Assembly: GCF_002434265.1 (NCBI RefSeq)
Contig: NZ_DJJS01000009.1
Coordinates: 1 to 40,547 of the forward strand
Direction: 5' to 3'
DNA from: Pseudomonas sp. UBA6562
GTDB taxonomy: Bacteria > Pseudomonadota > Gammaproteobacteria > Pseudomonadales > Pseudomonadaceae
Length of the DNA stretch: 40,547 bases
Shown here one piece after another: positions 16,136 through 23,845 of this stretch (positions are counted from its first letter, which is position 1; each line of letters opens with the position of its first letter). A program made the translations under genes and the position numbers. The notes beneath the pieces are model-generated. The model was not told where the DNA came from, ran no database searches, and was given only the letters and a program-made list of their open reading frames with translations.

Positions 16136-17617
16136 TCAGACGTTGGGCGTCTGCTCAGCCAAGGCCACGGCGCGGAACATCGCCCGACGCTTGTTCAGCG
16201 TTTCTTCCCACTCCAACGCCGGCACCGAGTCGGCGACGATGCCGCCGCCGGCCTGCACGTGCAGCTCGCCGTTCTTGATCACCGCCGTGCGGATGGCGAT
16301 GGCGGTGTCCATGTTGCCGTTCCAGGCGAAGTAGCCCACCGCCCCGCCATATACGCCGCGCTTGACCGGCTCCAGCTCGTCGATGATCTCCATGGCGCGG
16401 ATCTTCGGCGCCCCCGACAAGGTACCCGCCGGCAGGATCGCGCGCAGGGCGTCCATCGCCGTCAAGCCCTCGCGCAAGCGACCGGTGACGTTGGACACGA
16501 TGTGCATCACGTTGGAATAGCGCTCGATCACCATCTTCTCGGTCAGGCGCACGCTGCCGGTGGCCGAAACCCGGCCCACGTCGTTGCGGCCCAGGTCGAT
16601 CAGCATCAGGTGCTCGGCGATCTCCTTGTGGTCCGACAGCAGGTCGTCTTCCAGCGCGCGGTCGGCTTCCTCGTTGGCACCGCGCGGGCGCGTGCCGGCG
16701 ATGGGGCGCACGGTGACCAGTTCGTCTTCGACCCGCACCAGCACTTCCGGCGAGCTGCCGACCACGTGGAAGTCGCCGAAGTTGAAGAAGTACATGTAGG
16801 GCGTCGGGTTGAAGCAGCGCAGCGCGCGGTACAGGTCGATGGGCGCGGCCTGGAAATCGATCGACATGCGCTGCGACGGCACCACCTGCATGCAGTCGCC
16901 GGCGAGGATGTACTGCTTGATGGTATCGACTGCGCGCTCGTAGTCACCTTGGGTGAAGCTGGAGCGGAATTGCGGATCGGCGGCCGGCGGTGCCGAAAGG
17001 TCCAGGCCACGGCGCGGCGTGATCGGCTCACGTAGCGTGGCCAGCAAGGCTTGCAGACGGGCTTGGCCGAGGTCGTAGGCCTGCGCGTCGGCCGGATCTA
17101 CCAATACGATGGCGTGCATCTTGCCGGCCAGGTTGTCAAACACCACGACTGCGTCCGAGACCATCAGCAGGATGTCGGGCACCCCCAGCGGGTCGGGATT
17201 GGGGCAGGCGCCCAGGCGCTTTTCCACATAGCGCACGCAGTCGTAGCCGAAGTAGCCGACCAGGCCGCCGTTGAAGCGTGGCAGGCCGGGAATGTCGGCG
17301 ACCTGGTAGCGGTCTTTGAAGGTTTCGACGAAGGCCAGCGGGTCTTCGACCTCGTGCTGCTCCACCTCGACGCCGTCTTCCAGAATGCTCACCCGATAGC
17401 CGTGCACGCGCAACACGGTGCGCGACGGCAGGCCGATCATGGAGTAACGGCCCCACTTCTCGCCACCCTGGACGGATTCGAGCAGGTAGGTGTTGGGTTG
17501 GTCGGCGAGCTTGAGATAGATCGACAGCGGCGTGTCGAAGTCGGCCAGGGTTTCGCAGGCCAGGGGAATGCGGTTGTAGCCGGCAGCGGCCAGGCGCAGG
17601 AAGTCTTCGCGGGTCAT
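16136..17617 (-). CDS. trpE: anthranilate synthase component I
   Basis: Chorismate-using subunit of anthranilate synthase, the first committed step to tryptophan. It has 493 residues. The feedback-inhibition motif 'LLES' is at 45-48. The chorismate-binding domain occupies the C-terminal half, with 'PIAGTRPRG', 'DLGRNDVGRV' and 'GTLSGAPKIRAMEI'. The ATG at 17617 has GAGG upstream and matches the family start; the frame reaches 17644. It lies 72 bases after gph in an rpe-gph-trpE transcript. A Trp-rich leader overlaps the gph 3' end, which implies attenuation. Codon use and GC are ordinary. Confidence 0.97.
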   Translation of the reverse strand: MTREDFLRLAAAGYNRIPLACETLADFDTPLSIYLKLADQPNTYLLESVQGGEKWGRYSMIGLPSRTVLRVHGYRVSILEDGVEVEQHEVEDPLAFVETFKDRYQVADIPGLPRFNGGLVGYFGYDCVRYVEKRLGACPNPDPLGVPDILLMVSDAVVVFDNLAGKMHAIVLVDPADAQAYDLGQARLQALLATLREPITPRRGLDLSAPPAADPQFRSSFTQGDYERAVDTIKQYILAGDCMQVVPSQRMSIDFQAAPIDLYRALRCFNPTPYMYFFNFGDFHVVGSSPEVLVRVEDELVTVRPIAGTRPRGANEEADRALEDDLLSDHKEIAEHLMLIDLGRNDVGRVSATGSVRLTEKMVIERYSNVMHIVSNVTGRLREGLTAMDALRAILPAGTLSGAPKIRAMEIIDELEPVKRGVYGGAVGYFAWNGNMDTAIAIRTAVIKNGELHVQAGGGIVADSVPALEWEETLNKRRAMFRAVALAEQTPNV

Positions 17618-17665
17618 GGGTAGCCTCAAGTGGGCGGACAGCAATGGATGAAGGCGAACGGGCGG

Positions 17666-17734
17666 GCCGACAGGTGTCGGCGGGGGGCGTCAGGCGCGCC
17701 AGCGCCAGCGGGCCAGGGCCTTGATGACTTTCAT
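17666..17734 (-). promoter_or_regulatory. trpE leader peptide and attenuator, embedded in the gph 3' end
   Basis: Codons 17690-17734 encode MKVIKALARWRWRA with two TGG codons. They are in frame with, and end at the same stop as, gph. A 6-bp GC stem (17666-17671 with 17676-17681, loop AGGT on the plus strand) lies 8 bases after the stop, and trpE begins 48 bases beyond the stem. The layout matches the trpG leader at 13944-14030. No U-run follows the stem, so the termination step may differ from the classical model. Confidence 0.65.
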
Positions 17735-18508
17735 CCAGAATTTGCCGGTGACCACCACGGGAGGCTCTCTGTGCTTGGACGGTTTGAGGTCGGGCAACGT
17801 TATCCCAGTGGCTGTGACGACGCAACCGGGGATCAGGAGGCGCAGGTCGTCGATCACCAGGCTCGGCGCCTCTTCGCTGATCGGGCGGCCATGGTTGTAG
17901 CCGTAGGAGAGCGCCGCGCAGGGGACGCTCGCGGCCTTGGCGGCCTGCACGTCGCTGCGCGAGTCACCGACGAACAATGCCTGCTGCGGGCTGACGCCGG
18001 CCATCTGCATGACGAACAGCAGTGCGGCCGGGTCGGGCTTCTTTTGCGGCAGGGTATCGCCGCCGATGATCCACTTGAAGAATTCGCCCAATTTCATCTG
18101 GTCGAGCAGCGGTGCGACGAAGCGCTCGGGCTTGTTGGTGATCAAGGCCATCGGCACGTCGTGGGCGCGCAGCCAGCGCAGGGTGTCGCGCACGCCGGGG
18201 TAGACCTGCGTCAGCGCATGGCTGCGGGCGTAGGCCTCCATGAACAGCGCCAGGCCCCGCTCGGCCAGCTCGTCGTCGACCGAGGCGTGCTCGATGTCGC
18301 CGGCCAGCGCCCGGCGCACCAGCACCGGGGCGCCGTTGCCGACCCATTGGCGGACCGCTTCGAGGCCCGCCGGCGGGCGGCCCAGTTCGAGCAGCATGTG
18401 GTCCACGGCGCTGGCCAGGTCTGGCACCGAGTCGACCAGGGTGCCGTCGAGGTCGAACATCACCAGCCGGGGCAGCGTGCCTGGGAACAGCTGCTCGAAG
18501 CCGCTCAT
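17690..18508 (-). CDS. gph: phosphoglycolate phosphatase
   Basis: HAD-superfamily phosphatase that dephosphorylates 2-phosphoglycolate, 272 residues. The nucleophile Asp motif 'MFDLDGTLVD' (D19, D21), the Thr/Asn motif 'LITNKPERF' and the acidic 'FVGDSRSDV' motif are all present. The final residues (MKVIKALARWRWRA) form a basic Trp/Arg tail not expected in HAD enzymes. This tail doubles as the trpE leader. The gph ATG overlaps the rpe stop by 4 bases (ATGA). The 272-residue length agrees with other Pseudomonas Gph proteins, so the tail is a fixed feature, not a read-through artefact. Confidence 0.95.
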   Translation of the reverse strand: MSGFEQLFPGTLPRLVMFDLDGTLVDSVPDLASAVDHMLLELGRPPAGLEAVRQWVGNGAPVLVRRALAGDIEHASVDDELAERGLALFMEAYARSHALTQVYPGVRDTLRWLRAHDVPMALITNKPERFVAPLLDQMKLGEFFKWIIGGDTLPQKKPDPAALLFVMQMAGVSPQQALFVGDSRSDVQAAKAASVPCAALSYGYNHGRPISEEAPSLVIDDLRLLIPGCVVTATGITLPDLKPSKHREPPVVVTGKFWMKVIKALARWRWRA

Positions 18509-19179
18509 GGGCGCGCCAGGGCCAGTTCGGCGCGCATCTTGTCGATCACTTCGCGGTAGTCGGGGGCGTTGAAGATGGCCGACCCGGCGACGAAGGTGTC
18601 GGCGCCGGCGGCGGCGATCTCACGGATGTTGTTGACGTTGACGCCGCCGTCGATCTCCAGGCGGATGTCGCGCCCGCTGGCGTCGATCAACGCACGCGCC
18701 TCACGCAGCTTGTCGAGGGTGCCGGGGATGAACTTCTGCCCGCCGAAGCCTGGGTTGACGCTCATCAGCAGGACCATGTCGATCTTGTCCATCACGTACT
18801 TGAGCGCGTCAAGGCTGGTGGCCGGGTTGAACACCAGGCCGGCCTTGCAGCCGCCGTCCTTGATCAACTGCAGGGAACGGTCGATGTGCTGGGTGGCTTC
18901 GGGGTGGAAGGTGATGAAGGTGGCGCCGGCCTCGATGAAGTCGCCGATGATGCGGTCGACCGGGCTGACCATCAGGTGCACGTCGATCGGCGCGGTGACG
19001 CCATGCTTGCGCAGGGCCGAGCAGACCATGGGGCCGATGGTGAGGTTGGGGACGTAGTGGTTGTCCATCACATCGAAGTGGACGATGTCGGCGCCGCTGG
19101 CCAGTACGTTGTCGACTTCCTCGCCCAGACGAGCGAAATCGGCGGAAAGGATGGAGGGGGCAATAGCGTAGGGCTGCAT
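18505..19179 (-). CDS. rpe: ribulose-phosphate 3-epimerase
   Basis: TIM-barrel pentose-phosphate enzyme interconverting ribulose-5-P and xylulose-5-P, 224 residues. Conserved metal and phosphate motifs are 'HFDVMDNHYVPN', 'DVHLMV', 'MSVNPGFGGQKF' and 'EIDGGV'. The frame extends to 19272, but the ATG at 19179 with AGGTG upstream gives the family N-terminus MQPYAIAPSILSADF. It is the first gene of rpe-gph-trpE, coupled to gph by a 4-base overlap. A TACAAT -10 lies at 19213-19218. Confidence 0.96.
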   Translation of the reverse strand: MQPYAIAPSILSADFARLGEEVDNVLASGADIVHFDVMDNHYVPNLTIGPMVCSALRKHGVTAPIDVHLMVSPVDRIIGDFIEAGATFITFHPEATQHIDRSLQLIKDGGCKAGLVFNPATSLDALKYVMDKIDMVLLMSVNPGFGGQKFIPGTLDKLREARALIDASGRDIRLEIDGGVNVNNIREIAAAGADTFVAGSAIFNAPDYREVIDKMRAELALARP

Positions 19180-19212
19180 GGCGCACCTGTTGGCGGAATC
19201 ACGGTGGCGCGC

Positions 19213-19218
19213 ATTGTA
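19213..19218 (-). promoter_or_regulatory. -10 element of the rpe-gph-trpE operon
   Basis: TACAAT on the minus strand is followed by a GCGCGCC discriminator, 33 bases before the rpe ATG. The -35 region is poor (AGCGCC at 17-base spacing), so this is either a weak or an activated promoter. Confidence 0.45.
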
Positions 19219-19274
19219 ACTCAGGGAAATGCTTCGGCGCTGATTGGTATCAATCCGCATCGGCCGAGGCAATG

Positions 19275-19298
19275 GGGAGCAGGCAGGCGCCAGCTCCC
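19275..19298 (-). terminator. probable terminator after agtD
   Basis: A hairpin with a 6-bp outer stem (19275-19280 with 19293-19298), an A·A mismatch and a 3-bp inner GGC/GCC stem lies 13 bases past the agtD stop. It has little U-run but a suitable position before the rpe promoter. Confidence 0.45.
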
Positions 19299-19310
19299 TT
19301 ATAGATGTGC

Positions 19311-20138
19311 TCAGCCCGGCTGTTGGGTGCGCAGCTTCTCGCTACGCCCGCGCAGCCATTCCAGGGTCAGCAAGAGCACTACTGAGAAGGCGATCAGCAA
19401 GGTCGCCGCCGCAGCGATGGTGGGGCTGAGGTTCTCGCGGATGCCGCTGAACATCTGCCGAGGCAAGGTCGCCTGCTCGGGGCCGGCGAGGAACAGGGTC
19501 ACCACCACTTCGTCGAACGAGGTGGCGAAGGCGAACAGCGCCCCGGAAATCACCCCCGGCGCGATCAGCGGCAAGGTCACCCGGCGGAACGCGGTCAGCG
19601 GCGAGGCACCGAGGCTGGCCGCAGCGCGCACCAGGTTGTGGTTGAAACCCTGCAACGTGGCCGACACGGTGATGATCACGAATGGCACGCCCAGCACCGC
19701 ATGCACCAGGATCAGCGACAGGAAGCTGTTGCCCAGCCCGAGCGGGGCGAAGAACAGGTAGCTGGCCACGCCGATGATCACCACCGGCACCACCATGGGC
19801 GAAATCACCAGGGCCATCACCAGCGATTTGCCGGGAAAATCGCCGCGGGTCAGGCCGATCGCCGCCAGGGTGCCGAAGACCATGGCCAGCACCGTGGCCG
19901 CCGGGGCGACGATGACGCTGTTCTTCAGGGCGCGCATCCACTCGGCCGAGCCGAAGAAGTCCTGGTACCACTGCAACGAGAAGCCTTGCAGCGGGTACAC
20001 CAGGAAGCTGCCGCTGTTGAACGACAGCGGCACGATCACCAGCACCGGCAACACCAGGAACAACAGGACCAGGCCGCAGAGAATGCGCAGGCCGTAGAAC
20101 CACGCCCGCTCCACGGGCGACATGTAAGGGCTCAGCAT
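19311..20138 (-). CDS. agtD: ABC transporter permease AgtD (4-aminobutyrate/5-aminovalerate type)
   Basis: Inner-membrane permease of the PotC/CysW type, 275 residues and about six helices. The cytoplasmic EAA loop is visible as 'RAAASLGASPLTAFRRVTLPLIAPG' (key residues from A at the start to the G). The start is an ATG at 20138. Synteny with P. aeruginosa PA0606 (rpe-gph-trpE on one side, agtSR on the other) supports the agt assignment over a generic polyamine label. It pairs with AgtC and is powered by AgtA. The gap to agtC is 12 bases. Substrate specificity is inferred from the orthologous locus, not visible in the sequence. Confidence 0.85.
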   Translation of the reverse strand: MLSPYMSPVERAWFYGLRILCGLVLLFLVLPVLVIVPLSFNSGSFLVYPLQGFSLQWYQDFFGSAEWMRALKNSVIVAPAATVLAMVFGTLAAIGLTRGDFPGKSLVMALVISPMVVPVVIIGVASYLFFAPLGLGNSFLSLILVHAVLGVPFVIITVSATLQGFNHNLVRAAASLGASPLTAFRRVTLPLIAPGVISGALFAFATSFDEVVVTLFLAGPEQATLPRQMFSGIRENLSPTIAAAATLLIAFSVVLLLTLEWLRGRSEKLRTQQPG

Positions 20139-20150
20139 GACGAACGCTCC

Positions 20151-21398
20151 TCAGCTCAGGCGCAGGCGGCTGGCGCCGACCAGCCAGCTATAGATCAGAT
20201 ACAGCAACACGGTGGCCAGCAACAGCAGGCCGCCCAGTGCGGTCGCCATGCCCCAGTTGATGCTGGTGTTGGTGTAGAAGGCCACGAAGTAGCTGACCAT
20301 CTGGTCGTTGGGGCTGCCGAGCAGCGCCGGGGTGATGTAGTAGCCGATGGCCAGGATGAACACCAGCAGGCAGCCGGCGCCGACCCCGGCATAGGTCTGC
20401 GGGAAGTACACGCGCCAGAAACTGGCGAACGGGTGGCAACCCAGGGAAATGGCCGCACGCATGTAGCTCGGCGAAATGCCTTTCATGACGCTGTACAGCG
20501 GCAGGATCATGAACGGCAACAGAATGTGCACCATCGAGATGTACACCCCGGTGCGGTTGAAGACCAATTCCAGCGGCTGGTCGATGATGCCCAGCGCCAT
20601 CAGCGCGCTGTTGATCAGGCCGCCCGATTGCAGCAAGACGATCCACGCGGCGACGCGCACCAGAATCGAGGTCCAGAACGGCAGCAGCACCAGGATCATC
20701 AGCAGGTTGCTCTGCCGGGTCGGCAGGTTGGCCAGCAGGTACGCCAGCGGGTAGGCCAGCAGCAGGCAGATGCCGGTGATGACCACGCCCATCCATAGGG
20801 TGCGGGCGAAGATGTCGAGGTAGATGGCCTGGTCGGGCGAGGTCTTGGCCAGCTCGCCCAGGTCGTCGATACGGTGGTCGACCGAGGCCAGCAGATAGAA
20901 CGAGGTCACGCTGCTGGTGTTGCGGCGGATCGCCTGCCAGTAGGCGGGGTCGCCCCAGCGCTCGTCGATGCCCTGCAAGGCTTCTTTATAGGAGGTGGGC
21001 TCGCTCTTGAGCGGCAACGCACGCGCGGTCTTGGCCAGCAGGCTGCGGTAGCCGGCCAGCTCCATGTTCAGGCGCTTGGACAGGTCGCCCAAGGTCTGGT
21101 TCTTGCGCGCTTCGGCCAGGTCCTGGCTGAGGGCGCGGTAGACGTCTTCGCCCGGCAGGCTGGTGCCGTCCCACTGCTCGATGACCTGCACCGTGCGCGG
21201 CAAGCCGCCAACCACCTCCGGGTTGCCGACGCTCTTGTACAGCAGCGCCGCGATCGGCACCAGGAACACCAGCAGGAGGAACAACGCCAGCGGCGCGATC
21301 AACGCCTGCGCCTTCCAGCGGTTGACCCGCTCGGCGCGCTTGAGGCGCTGCTTGAGGTTGGGACCTGCGCCTTCATTGAGGGGCACTGCAATGGCCAT
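20151..21398 (-). CDS. agtC: ABC transporter permease AgtC with a large periplasmic loop
   Basis: PotB-type permease of 415 residues, much longer than the usual 280-300. The first helix spans about 32-54. A soluble, mainly helical segment of about 140 residues (55-196) then precedes the remaining helices (about 201 onwards). The EAA loop 'RAAISLGCHPFASFWRVYFP' is in the C-terminal half. The insert faces the periplasm by topology, like the P2 loop of MalF. The ATG at 21398 has GGAG upstream; the frame reaches 21479 but without that signal. It follows agtB after a hairpin with a U-run. Confidence 0.85.
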   Translation of the reverse strand: MAIAVPLNEGAGPNLKQRLKRAERVNRWKAQALIAPLALFLLLVFLVPIAALLYKSVGNPEVVGGLPRTVQVIEQWDGTSLPGEDVYRALSQDLAEARKNQTLGDLSKRLNMELAGYRSLLAKTARALPLKSEPTSYKEALQGIDERWGDPAYWQAIRRNTSSVTSFYLLASVDHRIDDLGELAKTSPDQAIYLDIFARTLWMGVVITGICLLLAYPLAYLLANLPTRQSNLLMILVLLPFWTSILVRVAAWIVLLQSGGLINSALMALGIIDQPLELVFNRTGVYISMVHILLPFMILPLYSVMKGISPSYMRAAISLGCHPFASFWRVYFPQTYAGVGAGCLLVFILAIGYYITPALLGSPNDQMVSYFVAFYTNTSINWGMATALGGLLLLATVLLYLIYSWLVGASRLRLS

Positions 21399-21417
21399 GA
21401 CGGACTCCGGGATCAGG

Positions 21418-21447
21418 AAAAACCAGGCGCGCCGGCCAGGCCGGCGC
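21418..21447 (-). terminator. intercistronic hairpin with U-run between agtB and agtC
   Basis: A 7-bp GC stem (21429-21435 with 21441-21447, loop CCAGG) is followed on the minus strand by GCCTGG and five Ts (21418-21422). It lies between the binding-protein gene and the permeases. This is the usual site for partial termination or mRNA stabilisation, giving more binding protein than permease. Confidence 0.6.
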
Positions 21448-21460
21448 CCCACAGCGCGAA

Positions 21461-22495
21461 TTACTTCTTCGCAGCCCAAGCGTTGAAACGTTGCTCCAGC
21501 TGTTCGCTGTTGTCGGCCCAGAAGGCCACGTCGATCTGCACCTGATTGGCGATGTTGTCCGGCGTGGTGGGCATGTTCTGCTTCACCTCGGCTGACAGCA
21601 GGTCGACCGCCTTGCCGTTGGCCGGGCCATAGGCGATGTTCTCGGAGTACACCTTTTGCTGCTCAGGCTGCAGGGTGTAGGCGATGAACTTCTTCGCCTC
21701 CTCGGCATTCTTCGCACCCTTGGGGATGGCCCAGGCGTCGAAGTCGTAGATACCGCCGTTGAACACCACCTTCAGGTTGCTTTCCTTCTGCACCGCAGCG
21801 ATGCGGCCGTTGTAGGCCGAACTCATGACCACGTCACCCGAGGCCAGGAACTGCGGCGGCTGGGCGCCGGCTTCCCACCACTGGATGCTCGGCTTGAGCT
21901 CGTCGAGCTTCTTGAAGGCGCGGTCCACACCCTCTTGGGTGCCCAGCACGCTGTAGACGTCCTTGGGCGCCACGCCGTCGGCCATCAGGGCGAATTCCAG
22001 GGTGTACTTGGCGCCCTTGCGCAGGCCGCGCTTGCCTGGGAATTTCTTCGTATCCCAGAAATCGGCCCAGCTGGTCGGTGCGGTCTTGAGCTTGTCGGCG
22101 TTGTAGGCCAGCACCGTGGACCAGACGAAGAAGCCGACGCCGCAAGGCTGGATGGCGCCTTTCACGTAGTCGGATTCGTTACCGAACAGGGCGGGGTCGA
22201 GTTCTTCGAACATGCCCTCGTCGCAGCCACGGGCCAGTTCCGGCGATTCCACCTCGACCAGGTTCCACGACACGCTCTTGGTGTCGACCATGGCCTTGAT
22301 CTTGGCCATCTCGCCGTTGTACTCGCCGGCGACGATCTTGCCTTTGCCAGCCTTTTCCCATGGCTCGTAGAAGGCTTTGACCTGCGCGGCCTTGTTGGCG
22401 CCGCCGAAGGACACCACGGTGAGGTCGGCGGCCATGGCTTGGCCGGCGAGGGTCAGGCCCAGTGCCAGGGCGGTCAGTTTCAACTGCTTGTGCAT
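21461..22495 (-). CDS. agtB: periplasmic solute-binding protein AgtB
   Basis: PotD-family binding protein of 344 residues that delivers substrate to AgtC/AgtD. A signal peptide of about 22 residues ends GQAMA|AD. The mature protein starts 'LTVVSFGGANKAAQ', typical of this family. The ATG at 22495 follows GGAGAG; the longer frame to 22762 is an artefact overlapping agtA. In P. aeruginosa the orthologous system takes up 4-aminobutyrate and 5-aminovalerate; database labels often say spermidine/putrescine. Ligand specificity cannot be read from the sequence by eye. Confidence 0.87.
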   Translation of the reverse strand: MHKQLKLTALALGLTLAGQAMAADLTVVSFGGANKAAQVKAFYEPWEKAGKGKIVAGEYNGEMAKIKAMVDTKSVSWNLVEVESPELARGCDEGMFEELDPALFGNESDYVKGAIQPCGVGFFVWSTVLAYNADKLKTAPTSWADFWDTKKFPGKRGLRKGAKYTLEFALMADGVAPKDVYSVLGTQEGVDRAFKKLDELKPSIQWWEAGAQPPQFLASGDVVMSSAYNGRIAAVQKESNLKVVFNGGIYDFDAWAIPKGAKNAEEAKKFIAYTLQPEQQKVYSENIAYGPANGKAVDLLSAEVKQNMPTTPDNIANQVQIDVAFWADNSEQLEQRFNAWAAKK

Positions 22496-22535
22496 TATTG
22501 TTCTCTCCACGGTAGGACGTTGGTGACAGACACCT

Positions 22536-23660
22536 TCAATGGGCTTGGGCGACAGGGTCCAGGGCACGTGCGTGCTCGACCGCCCAACCCAGCGGAACCA
22601 CATCGCCCACGGCCAGACTCTGATCGAGCTCGGCGATCGGCTGCTTGACGAAGAAATCGGTCTTGCCGCACACCTCCAGGCGCACGCGCACGTGGTCGCC
22701 CAAATAGATGAATTCGGCCACGCGGCCCGAAAAACGGTTGGCGCACTGTTCGCTGTGGCCATTGAGGCGCACCCGCTCCGGGCGGATCGACAGGGTCACC
22801 GGCTCGCCCGGCTGGCCGACGTTCACCGCCAGCGCCTCGACCCGCTCGCCACGGCCGAGCTGCACCTGGCAGCGTTCGCCGTCGCGTTGCAGCAAGGTGC
22901 CGTTGAGGCGGTTGTTCTCGCCGATGAAGTTGGCGACGAAGGTGTTGCTCGGCGCTTCGTAAAGGGTGCGCGGGTCGGCGATCTGCTGGATCTCGCCCTG
23001 GTGGAACACCGCCACGCGGTCGGACATGGTCAGCGCCTCGCCCTGGTCGTGGGTCACGTAGACCACGGTCACGCCCAGGCGCTGGTGGATGTGCTTGATC
23101 TCCATCTGCATGTGTTCGCGCAGCTGCTTGTCGAGGGCGCCGAGGGGTTCGTCCATCAGCACCAGTTGGGGTTCGAACACCAATGCCCGGGCCAGGGCCA
23201 CACGCTGCTGCTGGCCGCCGGAGAGTTGGCCGGGATAGCGCTTGGCGAAGCTGTCGAGCTGCACCATGTTGAGCACGCGCTTGACCCGCTCGCTGATGTC
23301 GGTCTTGCTCAGGTTGCGCACGCTCAAGGGGAAAGCGAGGTTTTCGGCCACGGTCATGTGCGGGAATAGCGCGTAGTTCTGGAACACCATGCCGATGTCG
23401 CGCTTGTGCGGCGGCACGTTGTTGATCGAGCGCCCGGCGAGCTGGATTTCACCGGCGGTGGGCGTTTCGAAACCGGCCAGCATCATCAGGCTGGTGGTTT
23501 TGCCGGAACCGGACGGGCCGAGCAAGGTGAGGAATTCGCCTTTGCGGATGTCCAGGTTGAGATTCTTGACGATCAACGCTTCGCCGTCGTAGCTCTTCTG
23601 TACGCCGCGAAAGCTGACCAGCGTCTCGCCGACCGCGCCGCTCGAATTCACCTCACTCAT
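22536..23660 (-). CDS. agtA: ABC transporter ATP-binding protein AgtA
   Basis: ATPase of the importer, 374 residues, PotA-like. Walker A is GPSGSGKTT (48-56), the Q-loop lies in 'VFQNYALFP', the signature LSGGQ is at 146-150, Walker B 'LVLMDEP' is near 166-172 and the switch His is in 'VTHDQGEA'. A C-terminal TOBE domain follows (about 285-360). The ATG at 23660 is preceded by AAGGTG. It is the first gene of agtABCD; the 185-base leader region upstream holds a perfect inverted repeat. Confidence 0.92.
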   Translation of the reverse strand: MSEVNSSGAVGETLVSFRGVQKSYDGEALIVKNLNLDIRKGEFLTLLGPSGSGKTTSLMMLAGFETPTAGEIQLAGRSINNVPPHKRDIGMVFQNYALFPHMTVAENLAFPLSVRNLSKTDISERVKRVLNMVQLDSFAKRYPGQLSGGQQQRVALARALVFEPQLVLMDEPLGALDKQLREHMQMEIKHIHQRLGVTVVYVTHDQGEALTMSDRVAVFHQGEIQQIADPRTLYEAPSNTFVANFIGENNRLNGTLLQRDGERCQVQLGRGERVEALAVNVGQPGEPVTLSIRPERVRLNGHSEQCANRFSGRVAEFIYLGDHVRVRLEVCGKTDFFVKQPIAELDQSLAVGDVVPLGWAVEHARALDPVAQAH

Positions 23661-23767
23661 ACCTGCACCTTTTTATTGGATGACTGCCGTGTGCACAGGC
23701 TAGTGGAGGTGCGGAGCGGGGAAAATCGGCGGTGCTGAGAGAATGCCATCATCCGAATGGAAGATTG

Positions 23768-23789
23768 CGTGTAGGGCGATCCCTACACG
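23768..23789. promoter_or_regulatory. perfect inverted repeat upstream of agtABCD, candidate AgtR operator
   Basis: Arms CGTGTAGGG (23768-23776) and CCCTACACG (23781-23789) are exact complements around CGAT. The site lies between the agtR stop and the agtA start, 108-129 bases upstream of the agtA ATG. No U-run follows in either direction, so it is unlikely to be a terminator. NarL/LuxR-type regulators such as AgtR bind inverted repeats, which makes this the obvious candidate site. I did not find a second copy in this window. Confidence 0.55.
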
Positions 23790-23845
23790 TCTGTCGCGTT
23801 TGGATAGCTACCTGGAAGCGCGGACCGCCCGCCCCTGGCCACGGG

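Noticed and set aside
19638..20798. 386-residue plus-strand frame rich in Gln and His
   Set aside because: Antisense shadow of agtC/agtD; composition is an artefact of reversed Leu and membrane codons.
21461..23660. Spermidine/putrescine (Pot) transporter as the specific call
   Set aside because: Family-level similarity only; the neighbouring agtSR, rpe-gph-trpE synteny points to the GABA/5-aminovalerate system.
23733..23748. sigma54-like element upstream of agtA (TGGCA...CAGCA, minus strand)
   Set aside because: GG-N10-GC spacing is right, but the -12 box is poor and AgtR is a NarL-type regulator that does not activate sigma54; kept only as a remote option.
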